This document shows positions 16,669-25,173 of a stretch of 44,017 bases of DNA, piece after piece; position 1 is the first letter of the stretch, and the number at the start of each line of letters is the position of its first letter. The translations under genes were made by a program, and so were the position numbers. This DNA comes from an uncultured Eubacteriales bacterium (GTDB lineage: Bacteria; Bacillota; Clostridia; Christensenellales; Aristaeellaceae), in the NCBI GenBank assembly GCA_900550955.1, contig URUF01000016.1:1-44017 (forward strand), read 5' to 3'. Below the pieces are notes generated by a model that was given only the letters and a program-made list of their open reading frames with translations, did no database searches and had not been told where the DNA came from.

Positions 16669-16709
16669 GGGTTGCGGGGCCCGCCTTGGCGCGCGTAGCT
16701 GGCCGTATG

Positions 16710-16745
16710 AAAAAAACCGGCGCGGGCGGCCGCCTTTGCCGGTTT
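16710..16745 (-). terminator. Rho-independent terminator of lysA
   Basis: On the minus strand, AAACCGGC (16745-16738) pairs with GCCGGTTT (16721-16714) around a GC-rich inner stem and runs into seven T. It starts 10 nt past the lysA stop. Confidence 0.85.
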
Positions 16746-16754
16746 CAGGGGCAA

Positions 16755-18035
16755 TCAGCGCTCCTTCCAGCGCTGCTCCAAATGATTCCACACGGGGTCG
16801 ATATCCAGCGTGGCAAAGTAGTCGCGCGGCGTTTCCGCACGGCGAATCAGCTCAAAAAAGCCGTCCTCGCGGTAAAGAACCTCCTTGCAGCGCAGCTTGC
16901 CGTTATAGTTATAGCCCATGCTCAGGCCATGCGCGCCCGTATCGTGAATCACCAGCAAGTCGCCGGTTTCCGCTTTGGGCAGCATGCGGTCGATGGCGAA
17001 TTTATCGTTGTTTTCGCAAAGGCTGCCGGTTACGTCCACCATTTCATCATGCGGCAGGTGCTCCTTGCCGGGCAGGGTGATGTGGTGATATGCGCCGTAC
17101 ATGGCGGGCCGCATAAGGTCGCACGCGCTGGCGTCCAGGCCCAGATAGTGCTTGTAGATGTGCTTTTCGTTAAGGATATGGGTAACCAGCCAGCCGTTGG
17201 GGCCGGTCATATAGCGGCCAAGCTCGGTTTTGATTGCCACGCCGGTTAGGCCGTTTTGGGTGAAGATTTCGTGGTACGCCTCGCTTACGCCCGCGCCGAT
17301 GGCGAAGATATCCGCCGCGGGCTCGCCGGGCCGGTACGGAATGCCTATGCCGCCGGATAGATTGATAAAGCTAAGCGCAAGGCCGCTTTCCCGCGTAAGC
17401 TCCAAGCCGGTTTGAAACAGCAGCCTGGCAAGCGCCGGGTAGTAAGCGGGATCGGTGGTGTTGCTGCTTAAAAAGGAATGCAGGCCAAAGCGCCTGGCGC
17501 CGCGTTGCTTGAGCATGCTTAGCGCTTGGCTGAGCTGCGCGCGGGTCATGCCGTACTTGGCCTCTCCAGGATCGCCCATGATGGTGTTGCCGATGCGGAA
17601 GGTGCCGCCGGGGTTGAAGCGAAGGCATACCTCCTCTGGAATGCCGCCGTTGTGCTCCAGCACCTCCACGTGCGTAAGGTCGTCCAGGTTGATGTGCGCG
17701 TTTAATGCGCGGGCATAGGCAAATTCCTCGGGCGGCACGTCGTTGGCGCTGAACATGATATCCCCGCCATGAAAGCCGCAGGCCTCGGCCAGCATGAGCT
17801 CGGTCATGCTGGCGCAGTCCACGCCGCAGCCTTCGTCCTTCAAAATGCGCAGGATGGCGGGCGTGGGCAGGGCCTTTACCGCAAAGTATTCGCGGAATTC
17901 CGGCACGCCGGAAAACGCCGTCTTCAGGGCGCGGGCGGTTTGGCGGATACCCGCCTCGGTATACAGGTGGAACGGCGTTTGAAACTGCGCCGCCGCATCG
18001 AAGAAAACCTGATCGTCCAGGGAAAAGTTGGGCAT
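16755..18035 (-). CDS. lysA: Diaminopimelate decarboxylase
   Basis: PLP enzyme that decarboxylates meso-DAP to L-lysine, last step of the pathway begun by asd-dapA-dapB at the left end. A fold-III (alanine-racemase-like) barrel with PLP lysine K54 in YFAVKALPTP, followed by the C-terminal beta domain with LCENNDKF (the Cys-Glu pair that binds substrate across the dimer) and HDTGAHGLSMGYNYNG. The glycine loop reads SGGIG rather than the usual GGGxG. Two ATGs lie six bases apart. I prefer the second (18035, 426 aa) because AAGGAGG lies 6 nt before it and abuts the first. Promoter at 18082-18111, terminator at 16710-16745. Other fold-III decarboxylases are possible but less likely. Confidence 0.88.
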   Translation of the reverse strand: MPNFSLDDQVFFDAAAQFQTPFHLYTEAGIRQTARALKTAFSGVPEFREYFAVKALPTPAILRILKDEGCGVDCASMTELMLAEACGFHGGDIMFSANDVPPEEFAYARALNAHINLDDLTHVEVLEHNGGIPEEVCLRFNPGGTFRIGNTIMGDPGEAKYGMTRAQLSQALSMLKQRGARRFGLHSFLSSNTTDPAYYPALARLLFQTGLELTRESGLALSFINLSGGIGIPYRPGEPAADIFAIGAGVSEAYHEIFTQNGLTGVAIKTELGRYMTGPNGWLVTHILNEKHIYKHYLGLDASACDLMRPAMYGAYHHITLPGKEHLPHDEMVDVTGSLCENNDKFAIDRMLPKAETGDLLVIHDTGAHGLSMGYNYNGKLRCKEVLYREDGFFELIRRAETPRDYFATLDIDPVWNHLEQRWKER

Positions 18036-18081
18036 ATCCATCCTCCTTGCCGCACCGCTTAAGCAAAGTGCGAACGTGGCT

Positions 18082-18111
18082 ATTCTAACACAGCGGAGGC
18101 GTTCAGGGCAA
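18082..18111 (-). promoter_or_regulatory. Promoter of lysA
   Basis: On the minus strand, TTGCCC (18111-18106), an 18-nt spacer and TAGAAT (18087-18082), about 45 nt before the lysA start. Confidence 0.55.
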
Positions 18112-18242
18112 CGGATAAATGCTGGTTCTTATAGATATTTTGATTTTGGCGTTCCCACCCCTTCCATTCCCGCGCACATTCTTAACCGCCCCGCCGCCGG
18201 GGCATCCCGTTCGGAACAGACGGCCCTTGCACATAAAAACCA

Positions 18243-18272
18243 CACAATTTTGTGATATGTTGCATGCATATC
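18243..18272. promoter_or_regulatory. Two palindromes upstream of the metal-handling gene
   Basis: CACAA-TT-TTGTG (18243-18254) abuts GATATG-TTGCATG-CATATC (18254-18272); both have perfect arms. They lie 24-53 nt before the start codon at 18296, where a repressor or response regulator could bind. Neither is an exact match to the CopY box (TACAnnTGTA) that I know. Confidence 0.4.
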
Positions 18273-18295
18273 ATGGGGAAAGGGGTTCGTACGGC

Positions 18296-20275
18296 ATGAA
18301 TGAGAAACGCATTCAGCTCCAAATCGGCGGGATGACCTGCGTCAACTGCCAAAGCAAAATCGAAAAGGGGCTGCTTAGCGCCAAGGGAATCATCAGCGCA
18401 AGGGTAAGCTACGCCGCAGGCACGGCGCAAATCGCCTATGACGGGGACAGCCTTTCCCCGGACGGGATTGTAAAAATCATCAATGCGCTGGGCTATACTG
18501 CGCTTACAAGCAATGCGCGGCAGAGGCACGCGGTGCTCCAAACCGCCTGTACGCTGGCGGTTATCGTTTCGCTGTACGTGCTTTTGCAGGCAACGGGCGT
18601 GCTGAACATGCTGGCGCCAAGCCGGCTGGCCGATACCGGCATAGGCTATGGGATGCTTTTTGTGATTGGCCTGATTACCTCCGTGCACTGTGTCGCCATG
18701 TGCGGCGGCATCAACCTGAGCCAGTCGCTGCCGGGGAATGAAGCGTCCGGCGGCCGGAGGATGGCGGCCTTCCTGCCCGCCCTGGCTTATAACCTGGGGC
18801 GCGTGGTTTCCTATACGGCGGTAGGCTTTGCGCTGGGCCTGGCCGGCTCGCTGCTTGGCGGCGCGCAGGTTGGCCTTCCCATGGCTTTGCAGGGCGCTTT
18901 AAAGATGCTCGCGGGCGTGTTTATGGTCATCATGGGCGCAAATATGCTTGGGCTGTTCCCGGCGCTTCGCCGCTTCACCCTTCGGCCTCCGGCGTTCCTT
19001 GCCCGCAAGCTTGGCAGCAAAAGGAGCGCGCTCAGCCAGCCGTTCCTCGTGGGCCTCCTGAACGGCTTTATGCCCTGCGGGCCGCTGCAATCCATGTGGC
19101 TTGTCGCCCTGGCAAGCGGCGGCGCGCTTGCGGGCGCCGCGTCCATGCTTTTGTTCAGCCTAGGCACTGTGCCCCTGATGCTGGGGCTGGGCTCCGTTGT
19201 GGCCGCGCTGGGAAAGCGGTTTACGCATCAGGTAATGCAGGTTGGCGCGGTGCTGGTGGTGGTGCTGGGCCTTGCCATGCTCTCCCAGGGAGGCGCGCTG
19301 ACCGGCTGGCTGCCTGCGGACCTGCTGCTGTGTTTGCTCATTGCGCTGTGCGCGGCCGGGCTATTGTTGAGCCTTCCCGCTCAAACGCGGGCTTGGAAGG
19401 GAATCCTGCGGGGCGCGTCGCTGACCGTGGTCATTGGCTCCTACTTTGTGTGGCGCTGTGCGGCCGCGCCTTTGGCGGATGGCACGGCGGATTCGCAGAC
19501 TACCCTTGCGGACGGCATGCAGGTGATCAACAGCACGCTGTCCCCCGGGCGGTACCCCAGCATCACGGTGCAGGCCGGCGTCCCCGTGAAATGGATTATT
19601 GACGCGCCGGAGGGCAGCGTCAACGGCTGCAATTACAGGATGCTCATTCAGGACTATGGCGTTGAACACACCTTCCACACGGGGGAAAACATTATTGAAT
19701 TTACGCCGCAGCAGGCCGGTACGGTTCGTTACAGCTGCTGGATGGGCATGATCCGGGGCAACATCTTTGTGGATGACGGCCAAAGCGACGCGGACGCCAT
19801 CTCCCTGGACGATATCACCGCGCCGGTAAAGGCGCAGTATTCGCTTCCGGCACAGGCCCTTGCGGTTGCCTCCAGGAAGGAGGGTCAGAATGGAAACAGC
19901 TATCAGGAGGTCGAAATCCGGCTGACGGATTCCGGCTTCGATCCGGCAATCGTGGTTGTGCAAAAAAACCTGATCACGCTGTGGAATGTTGACAATCAAA
20001 GCAGCTCCGGCAAGGAGGAGGGCGCTTTGCTGGCTCCCTATTACGCTGCCAAGCTGCCCCTGGGGCAGGGCCTGAACGGCTATTCGCTCTATCCCTCCGA
20101 AAGCTTTGACGTATCAACGGACGACCACCGCTTCTTCGCCTATGTGAAGGTGGTGGACGATATCGGCCAGGTTGACGGGGACGCGATCCGGGAGGAGGCC
20201 GCGAGCCTTGAGCTGACGGTTTACCCGGAGGCCATGTATGAAAGCGCGGGCGGCAGTTCCTGCTGCGGGAATTGA
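18296..20275 (+). CDS. HMA / DsbD-SafE-like membrane / cupredoxin fusion protein
   Basis: A 659-aa membrane protein, probably for copper or silver handling. An N-terminal heavy-metal-associated domain (about 5-70) has the metal motif GMTCVNC (C15, C18). Next comes a helix at about 80-100. The DsbD_2/SafE-like membrane core (about 115-390) has paired cysteines in HCVAMCGGI (C132, C136) and NGFMPCGPL (C261), in positions like those of DsbD. An extracytoplasmic cupredoxin-like domain (about 400-495) has NGCNYRM (C445), H458, and YSCWMGMIRG (C481, M483, M485). A second beta-rich domain of unclear type (about 535-645) ends in CCGN. I chose the start at 18296 because a GAAAGGGG site precedes it and the HMA fold begins there. 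A two-component system follows 149 nt downstream. Metal specificity and transport direction are inferred. Confidence 0.8.
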   Translation: MNEKRIQLQIGGMTCVNCQSKIEKGLLSAKGIISARVSYAAGTAQIAYDGDSLSPDGIVKIINALGYTALTSNARQRHAVLQTACTLAVIVSLYVLLQATGVLNMLAPSRLADTGIGYGMLFVIGLITSVHCVAMCGGINLSQSLPGNEASGGRRMAAFLPALAYNLGRVVSYTAVGFALGLAGSLLGGAQVGLPMALQGALKMLAGVFMVIMGANMLGLFPALRRFTLRPPAFLARKLGSKRSALSQPFLVGLLNGFMPCGPLQSMWLVALASGGALAGAASMLLFSLGTVPLMLGLGSVVAALGKRFTHQVMQVGAVLVVVLGLAMLSQGGALTGWLPADLLLCLLIALCAAGLLLSLPAQTRAWKGILRGASLTVVIGSYFVWRCAAAPLADGTADSQTTLADGMQVINSTLSPGRYPSITVQAGVPVKWIIDAPEGSVNGCNYRMLIQDYGVEHTFHTGENIIEFTPQQAGTVRYSCWMGMIRGNIFVDDGQSDADAISLDDITAPVKAQYSLPAQALAVASRKEGQNGNSYQEVEIRLTDSGFDPAIVVVQKNLITLWNVDNQSSSGKEEGALLAPYYAAKLPLGQGLNGYSLYPSESFDVSTDDHRFFAYVKVVDDIGQVDGDAIREEAASLELTVYPEAMYESAGGSSCCGN

Positions 20276-20344
20276 GGGGCGCTTGGAGCGGCTTACCAAA
20301 AGGGCGCCCTCGCCCAAGGAAGGAACAAACCCAGGCGGCCCGGA

Positions 20345-20373
20345 TTGAAAAATCTGCGTTCCGACAGTATACT
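20345..20373 (+). promoter_or_regulatory. Promoter of the OmpR-type two-component system
   Basis: TTGAAA (20345-20350), a 17-nt spacer and TATACT (20368-20373), between the fusion gene and the response regulator. The two-component genes can thus be expressed separately. Confidence 0.6.
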
Positions 20374-20424
20374 TTATAGGCGGGTATTGCCGTCCGCAAG
20401 GCTTGTAAAGGGCGGGTGCGAAGA

Positions 20425-21117
20425 ATGATGCAGACGGTTTTGATTGTGGATGACGAGCTCATGATTCGGGAGGCCGTATCCTCCTACCTGAAAAAGCAGG
20501 GCTGCCGGGCCCTGTGCGCCGAAACGGGCACGCAGGCCTTGGCCATCCTCGGGCGCGAGCCCGTCACGTTCGTCATTCTCGACCTCATGCTTCCGGATAT
20601 GGCCGGGGAGGCAGTTTGCGCCGAAATACGAAAAAGATCAACGGTGCCCATCATCATGCTTACGGCAAAGGCGCAGGAAGGGGATATCCTCACGGGGCTT
20701 GACCTTGGCGCGGACGATTACGTGACCAAGCCGTTCAGCCTGCGGCAGCTGTATGCCAGGATGAACGCCGTGCTGCGCAGGGTATCGGACGCAGAGAGGC
20801 CGGAAAGGCGCGCATGGAACGGCGGCGATTTAACGATCGATTTTGGGCGCGGCGCGGTATATAAAAAAGGCAGGCAGCTGGCGCTAACGCCCATCGAGCA
20901 AAAAATCCTTGAGGCGCTCGCCAGGCGTCCCGGAAAAACCTACACGCGGGAGGAATTGATCGCCCTGGCGTTCGACCCCGATTTTGACGGCTACGACCGG
21001 GTGATCGATACGCATATCAAAAACCTGCGCAAAAAAGTGGAGGACGACCCAAAGAAGCCCGTCTATGTGCGAACGGTTCACGGCCTTGGCTACAGGTTTG
21101 GAGGGGATGGGGCATGA
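20425..21117 (+). CDS. OmpR-family response regulator
   Basis: Receiver domain (residues about 4-115) with acidic pocket VDDE (9-12), phospho-acceptor D53 in VILDLMLPD, and the switch lysine in DDYVTKPFS. It is joined to a C-terminal winged helix (ALTPIEQKILEALARRPGKTYTREELI ... VIDTHIKNLRKKVEDDP ... VRTVHGLGYRF). A DNA-binding transcription factor, likely phosphorylated by the kinase encoded next. Start uncertain: GTG 20416, ATG 20425 or ATG 20428; I prefer 20425 from spacing to AAAGGG. Its stop overlaps the kinase start (ATGA). By position it probably senses metal or envelope stress and may regulate the fusion gene upstream. Confidence 0.9.
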   Translation: MMQTVLIVDDELMIREAVSSYLKKQGCRALCAETGTQALAILGREPVTFVILDLMLPDMAGEAVCAEIRKRSTVPIIMLTAKAQEGDILTGLDLGADDYVTKPFSLRQLYARMNAVLRRVSDAERPERRAWNGGDLTIDFGRGAVYKKGRQLALTPIEQKILEALARRPGKTYTREELIALAFDPDFDGYDRVIDTHIKNLRKKVEDDPKKPVYVRTVHGLGYRFGGDGA

Positions 21118-22517
21118 AACATGTCAGCCTGCGCGCCATGATCGCCGTGCGGCTCGCGCTTATCGTGCTTACGGTTATTTTCCTGATCAGCGCCGCTTCC
21201 AACGTTTTAATCAACCGCGAATTTGAAAAATACATTGAGCAGCGGCAGGCCAGGGAGGCCGGCGAGATGGCGGTGAACCTGGCCCACCAGTACGATAATG
21301 CGTTCGGGCAGTGGAACCTTGACTACGTACACGGCATGGGCATGTACGCGCTCAACGAAGGGTATGTCCTCCGGCTGTACGATGCGGATGAAGCCGTGCT
21401 GTGGGACGCGGAAAACCACGACATGACGCTTTGCGCCCAGATGATGGACGCCATCTCGATGCGGATGCAGGAAAGGCGGCCGGAGCTCCAGGGGAATTTT
21501 GTTACCCACAGGTTTGACCTGAAGCACGACGGCCGCGTTGTGGGCTATCTGGATGTGAGCTATTACAGCCCCTACTCCCTAAGCGAAAGCGACTTCCAAT
21601 TTGTTGAGGCGCTAAACCGCATCCTTGTTGGCGTGGGAACCGTTTCTTTGCTGGGCGCAATCGTTATGGGGTGGATTTTGGCCAGCAACATCTCCCGCCC
21701 CATCCAAAAAACGGTGGAGATCGCCGGGCGGATTTCCCAGGGGAATTACAGCGCCCGGTTCCAGGAAAGCGTAAGAACGCGGGAGCTATTTGGCCTGGCA
21801 CGTGCGGTTAATTCCATGGCGGAATCCCTGGAGCGGCAGGAAGGGCTGCGCAGGCGGCTCGCCTCCGACGTGGCGCACGAGCTGCGCACGCCGCTTGCCA
21901 ACGTATCCTCCTATTTGGAGGCCATCATCGAGGGCGTATGGGAGCCCACGGCCCAGCGGCTGCAAAGCTGCTATGACGAGCTGGGAAGGCTTTCCCTTCT
22001 GGTGTCGGATATGGAGCGGCTTCAGCAGGTGGAAAGCGGGAACCTGGAATTGCACCGGGAGGATTTGCTGGAGCTGGCCCAAGCGGCGGCGGCCCAATTT
22101 GGGAAGCAGCTGGAGGAAAAGCGGCTCCACTGCACGGTGGAAGGCGCGCATGCAACGGCGCTTGTGGACCGCGGCAGGCTGCGGCAGGTGCTTACCAATT
22201 TGATAGCCAACGCAGTTAAGTATACGCCCGAGCATGGCAATGTGCGCATTGCCGTGGAGGAGCGCGCGGATACGGCCCTCATCCGCGTGGAGGACGACGG
22301 CATAGGGATTTCCCCGGAAGACCAAAAATGGATTTTTGAACGCTTTTACCGGGCGGATCAATCCAGAAACAGAAAAAGCGGCGGGGCAGGCATCGGCCTG
22401 GCCATCGTCAAGGCGATTGTTGAAGCCCACGGCGGCGGCGTAACGGTGGAAAGCCAGCTGGGCCGCGGCGCAAGGTTTACCGTGGGCCTTCCAAAAAACG
22501 GGCGCAAAAAAGCCTAG
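21114..22517 (+). CDS. Sensor histidine kinase (HAMP, HisKA, HATPase)
   Basis: Membrane kinase of 467 aa. The N-terminal helix spans about 10-30, an extracytoplasmic sensor region about 35-165, and a second helix about 168-190. HAMP follows (SNISRPIQKTVEIAGRISQG), then HisKA with phospho-accepting H255 in SDVAHELRTPLANV. The ATPase domain has TNLIANAVKYTPEHG (N box), RVEDDGIGISPED (G1) and GGAGIGLAIVKAIVEAHGG (G2). The sensor region lacks any metal-binding Cys/Met cluster I would recognise; its His residues are scattered. Coupled to the response regulator by a 4-nt overlap. Its last 4 nt overlap the convergent gene at 22514. Confidence 0.92.
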   Translation: MKHVSLRAMIAVRLALIVLTVIFLISAASNVLINREFEKYIEQRQAREAGEMAVNLAHQYDNAFGQWNLDYVHGMGMYALNEGYVLRLYDADEAVLWDAENHDMTLCAQMMDAISMRMQERRPELQGNFVTHRFDLKHDGRVVGYLDVSYYSPYSLSESDFQFVEALNRILVGVGTVSLLGAIVMGWILASNISRPIQKTVEIAGRISQGNYSARFQESVRTRELFGLARAVNSMAESLERQEGLRRRLASDVAHELRTPLANVSSYLEAIIEGVWEPTAQRLQSCYDELGRLSLLVSDMERLQQVESGNLELHREDLLELAQAAAAQFGKQLEEKRLHCTVEGAHATALVDRGRLRQVLTNLIANAVKYTPEHGNVRIAVEERADTALIRVEDDGIGISPEDQKWIFERFYRADQSRNRKSGGAGIGLAIVKAIVEAHGGGVTVESQLGRGARFTVGLPKNGRKKA

Positions 22518-24265
22518 GCATCCGGCAGCGGCTGCTTTTCACGCGCCCACAAATACCCAAGCAATATGGGGGCTGAAAGCATCAGGTCGTATTGATAGCG
22601 TATGATGGCGCAGGGGCCGATGAGCAGCGTAAGCAGGTAGCCCATAAGCACGCACGCGGGCAGCAAAACCTCCCGCCTGCGCCGCCAGGCGGCCCAGGCC
22701 AGCGCAAAACCCATTAGCCAGGTATACAGGGCGGGGTGCAAAAGCATCCACAAAACAGGGAAGCGCTGGTAGCCGTTCAGGGTAAGCCAATCGTGCAGCA
22801 GCGCCTCCAGCCCGGGCAGGGCGTGCCAGCGCTCAATGCCGGTAACCGGGTCGTGCCTAAGCACAAGGCAGCCCACGGAGGAGCCGGGCCCCGCGTCATA
22901 GGTGGTCGCGAAGGAGGTATCCTGCAAGTCCCAAAAGCCGCGGGTGTTGTACAAAAAGGCGTCGATGTATTCGATGGGATAATGCACGGCCTCGCGCGCC
23001 CACAGCTTAAAGAAGCGCGTAAGCCGCTCCGGGGTGGTCACCTTGGCGCTGCGCTTGGTAAAATCCGCGCGGTCCGGCGCGTAGTTTTCCGCGTCGGGTA
23101 AAACCTCGCGGATTTCGTAGCCCACGGGCGCGTCCAGGCCGTATTTGGCATAGACGCGCGCAAGCTGCTGGCATGGAATGCTCAGCATTTCGCGCACGGA
23201 AACGCCTCTGGCCTGCGTGAGCCTCTCCAGGGCGGCCGCCCCGCCCGCGGCGGCCATCATCCCCGCCAGCATAACGCACAGCACGCGCCGCCCCACCTTG
23301 CGCCGGAAGAAAAGGAACGACACAAGCAGCGTAAGCGCCAGGGCGTATACGGCGTTGTTGCGCAGCAGGCCCGCAAGGGCGATAACCGCCGCGTCCCAGG
23401 CCAAAACGCCCCTGCGCGCGCGGCGCTCGGGCTCGCTAAGCAGGCGGCATAGCTCCACAACGCTTACCAGCATGGCGGCGGCAAAAAGCACATCCTTGGT
23501 GCCGCTCACAGCCAGCACGGCGTGCTGCGGCGACAGCGCAAAATACGCAAGCAGGGCATACCAAAAGCCCTTGTGGCAGCGCAGGGTGTTCAGCCAGCTA
23601 AGCGCATAGGCGATGGAGGCCGCCAGCAGCACGGCCTGCGCCACGGTATGCGCGCCATAGCCGGCGCTTTCATTGCCCAACAGCGCCCCCAGCTTCCAAA
23701 ATAGCCCGATAAACAGCGTGTGCAGCAGCGGATGGTGGGAGGAATACGCGCCCCTGCGCAGCTGATCCATTTGAAAATCCATGTCATAGCCGGTAATGCC
23801 GGGAAAATAGGCGATGATTACGGGCAGCCAGCACAAAAGCATCACGCCAAACGCCAGCCAGAAGGCCTTTCTTGCGCCAAGCGCCATGCGGGCGGAAAGG
23901 CGCGTGAAGCCCCTGTACAGCCAAAGGAAGCCCTCCGCCGCGGCGGGCCCGGCGCACAGGGCGATCAGCAAGCCGGCGGCCAGGCCGTCCCATCCGGTAT
24001 CCCCGTTAACGCTCAGCCGCGCGCCCAGGGCGACCGCCCCCATAAACAACCCGCCAAGCACGCCAAAGCAGGTTTTCATCCGCCGGTCCGTTTCCATAAG
24101 GAAGCGATACCCCCCGGCCCATACGGCGGGCAGCACGGCAAGCCATATGGCCTGCCGCCCAATCTCCCTGTCAAAGCCCGTGAGCCATGCGGCCGCCGCC
24201 AGGCCCAGGCAGGCGCAAAGGGCGCTTTGCCACATGGCGGCGCGGCGCGTAGGGTTTTTGGTCAT
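22514..24265 (-). CDS. Polytopic membrane protein, DUF6020-like
   Basis: A 583-aa protein with about 12-14 hydrophobic segments. The segment PVIIAYFPGITGYDMDFQMD ... RGAYSSHHPLLHTLFIG (about residues 153-190) matches what I recall of the DUF6020 family: an acidic D-D-Q loop followed by HHP-xxHT, reminiscent of GT-C glycosyltransferases that use lipid-linked sugars. Another conserved-looking stretch is FALSPQHAVLAVSGTKDVLFAA. The biochemical role is unknown. Its ATG overlaps the stop of the upstream ABC permease gene (ATGA), so it is translated as the last gene of the nucleoside-transporter operon, an unexpected partner. The end overlaps the histidine kinase gene by 4 nt, tail to tail. Confidence 0.75.
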   Translation of the reverse strand: MTKNPTRRAAMWQSALCACLGLAAAAWLTGFDREIGRQAIWLAVLPAVWAGGYRFLMETDRRMKTCFGVLGGLFMGAVALGARLSVNGDTGWDGLAAGLLIALCAGPAAAEGFLWLYRGFTRLSARMALGARKAFWLAFGVMLLCWLPVIIAYFPGITGYDMDFQMDQLRRGAYSSHHPLLHTLFIGLFWKLGALLGNESAGYGAHTVAQAVLLAASIAYALSWLNTLRCHKGFWYALLAYFALSPQHAVLAVSGTKDVLFAAAMLVSVVELCRLLSEPERRARRGVLAWDAAVIALAGLLRNNAVYALALTLLVSFLFFRRKVGRRVLCVMLAGMMAAAGGAAALERLTQARGVSVREMLSIPCQQLARVYAKYGLDAPVGYEIREVLPDAENYAPDRADFTKRSAKVTTPERLTRFFKLWAREAVHYPIEYIDAFLYNTRGFWDLQDTSFATTYDAGPGSSVGCLVLRHDPVTGIERWHALPGLEALLHDWLTLNGYQRFPVLWMLLHPALYTWLMGFALAWAAWRRRREVLLPACVLMGYLLTLLIGPCAIIRYQYDLMLSAPILLGYLWAREKQPLPDA

Positions 24266-25173
24266 TTTTCCACGCTCCTTCCGCGCTTGCGGCGCTCCAT
24301 CAGCACAACGGCCACCATCATGATGATGGTAACCACGTAGGGAGCCATGGCGGTGAGGTCGCTAGGCACGTATTTTTGCATGCGCAGGCCAAGCGCCTCA
24401 ATAAAGCCGAACAGCAGCGCCGCCAGGAACACGCGGGGCGGGTTGCCGCGCCCAAAGATGACGCAGGCGAAGGCCACATAGCCGCGCGAGGCGCTCATGT
24501 TTTCGGAGAACATGCGCAAATAGCCCAGCGACAGGTGCGCGCCGGCCAAGCTGCTCAATATGCCGCACAGCACGCTGGCCAGGCACTTCATGCGCGCGGG
24601 GCTGCGGCCGCAGGCGGTGAGCGCGTCGGGGTATTCGCCCGCGGCGCGCAGGTGGAAGCCCATGGGCGTTTTGTAAATGAACGCCCAGCATACGGGCACC
24701 AGCAGCCAGCTCACATACACCAGCAGGGTGTTGCCGCTAAGCAGCGGGCCCAGGATGGGCACGTCCTTCACAAGGGGAATGTCAACCGTGGGCAGGGCAA
24801 CGATGGCGGGATCGGCAAAGGAGCCCTTCACCTCAAAAATGGTGCGCAGCAGGAACACCGTAAGCCCGCCTGCGAATATGTTCAGCGCCACGCCGATAAT
24901 GAACTCGTCGCTGCCAAACTTGATCACAAACACATAGTAGAAAAGCCCCAGCACAACGCCCACAGCCACCGCGCAGGCCAGGCCCGCCGCCCAGCTGCCC
25001 GCGAAGTAGCTGCCCAGCACCGCAAAGAACGCTCCCATCAGCATCATGCCCTCGATACCGATATTGGTAATGTTCACGTGCTGGGTCATCAGGCAGCCAA
25101 GGGCCGCCAGCACCACGGGCGTTGCCGTGCGCAGCGTGTTTTGCAAAAGGAGGATGTTAAAGATATCGCCCAT
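24262..25173 (-). CDS. ABC nucleoside transporter permease (YufQ-like)
   Basis: A 303-aa inner-membrane permease of the BMP-dependent nucleoside/sugar importer group (BPD_transp_2 fold, related to RbsC). Typical features are TTPVVLAALGCLMTQHVNITNIGIEGMMLMGAFFA at the N-terminus and GRSPARMKCLASVLCGILSSLAGAHLSLG in the cytoplasmic coupling region. The start overlaps the stop of the preceding permease by 1 nt (TAATG), and its own stop overlaps the next start (ATGA). It pairs with the other permease to form the membrane channel. Confidence 0.92.
   Translation of the reverse strand: MGDIFNILLLQNTLRTATPVVLAALGCLMTQHVNITNIGIEGMMLMGAFFAVLGSYFAGSWAAGLACAVAVGVVLGLFYYVFVIKFGSDEFIIGVALNIFAGGLTVFLLRTIFEVKGSFADPAIVALPTVDIPLVKDVPILGPLLSGNTLLVYVSWLLVPVCWAFIYKTPMGFHLRAAGEYPDALTACGRSPARMKCLASVLCGILSSLAGAHLSLGYLRMFSENMSASRGYVAFACVIFGRGNPPRVFLAALLFGFIEALGLRMQKYVPSDLTAMAPYVVTIIMMVAVVLMERRKRGRSVEK

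Noticed and set aside
16219..16754. Protein-coding frames within the rnpB region
   Set aside because: The stretch is fully explained by RNase P RNA, its promoter and the two flanking terminators.
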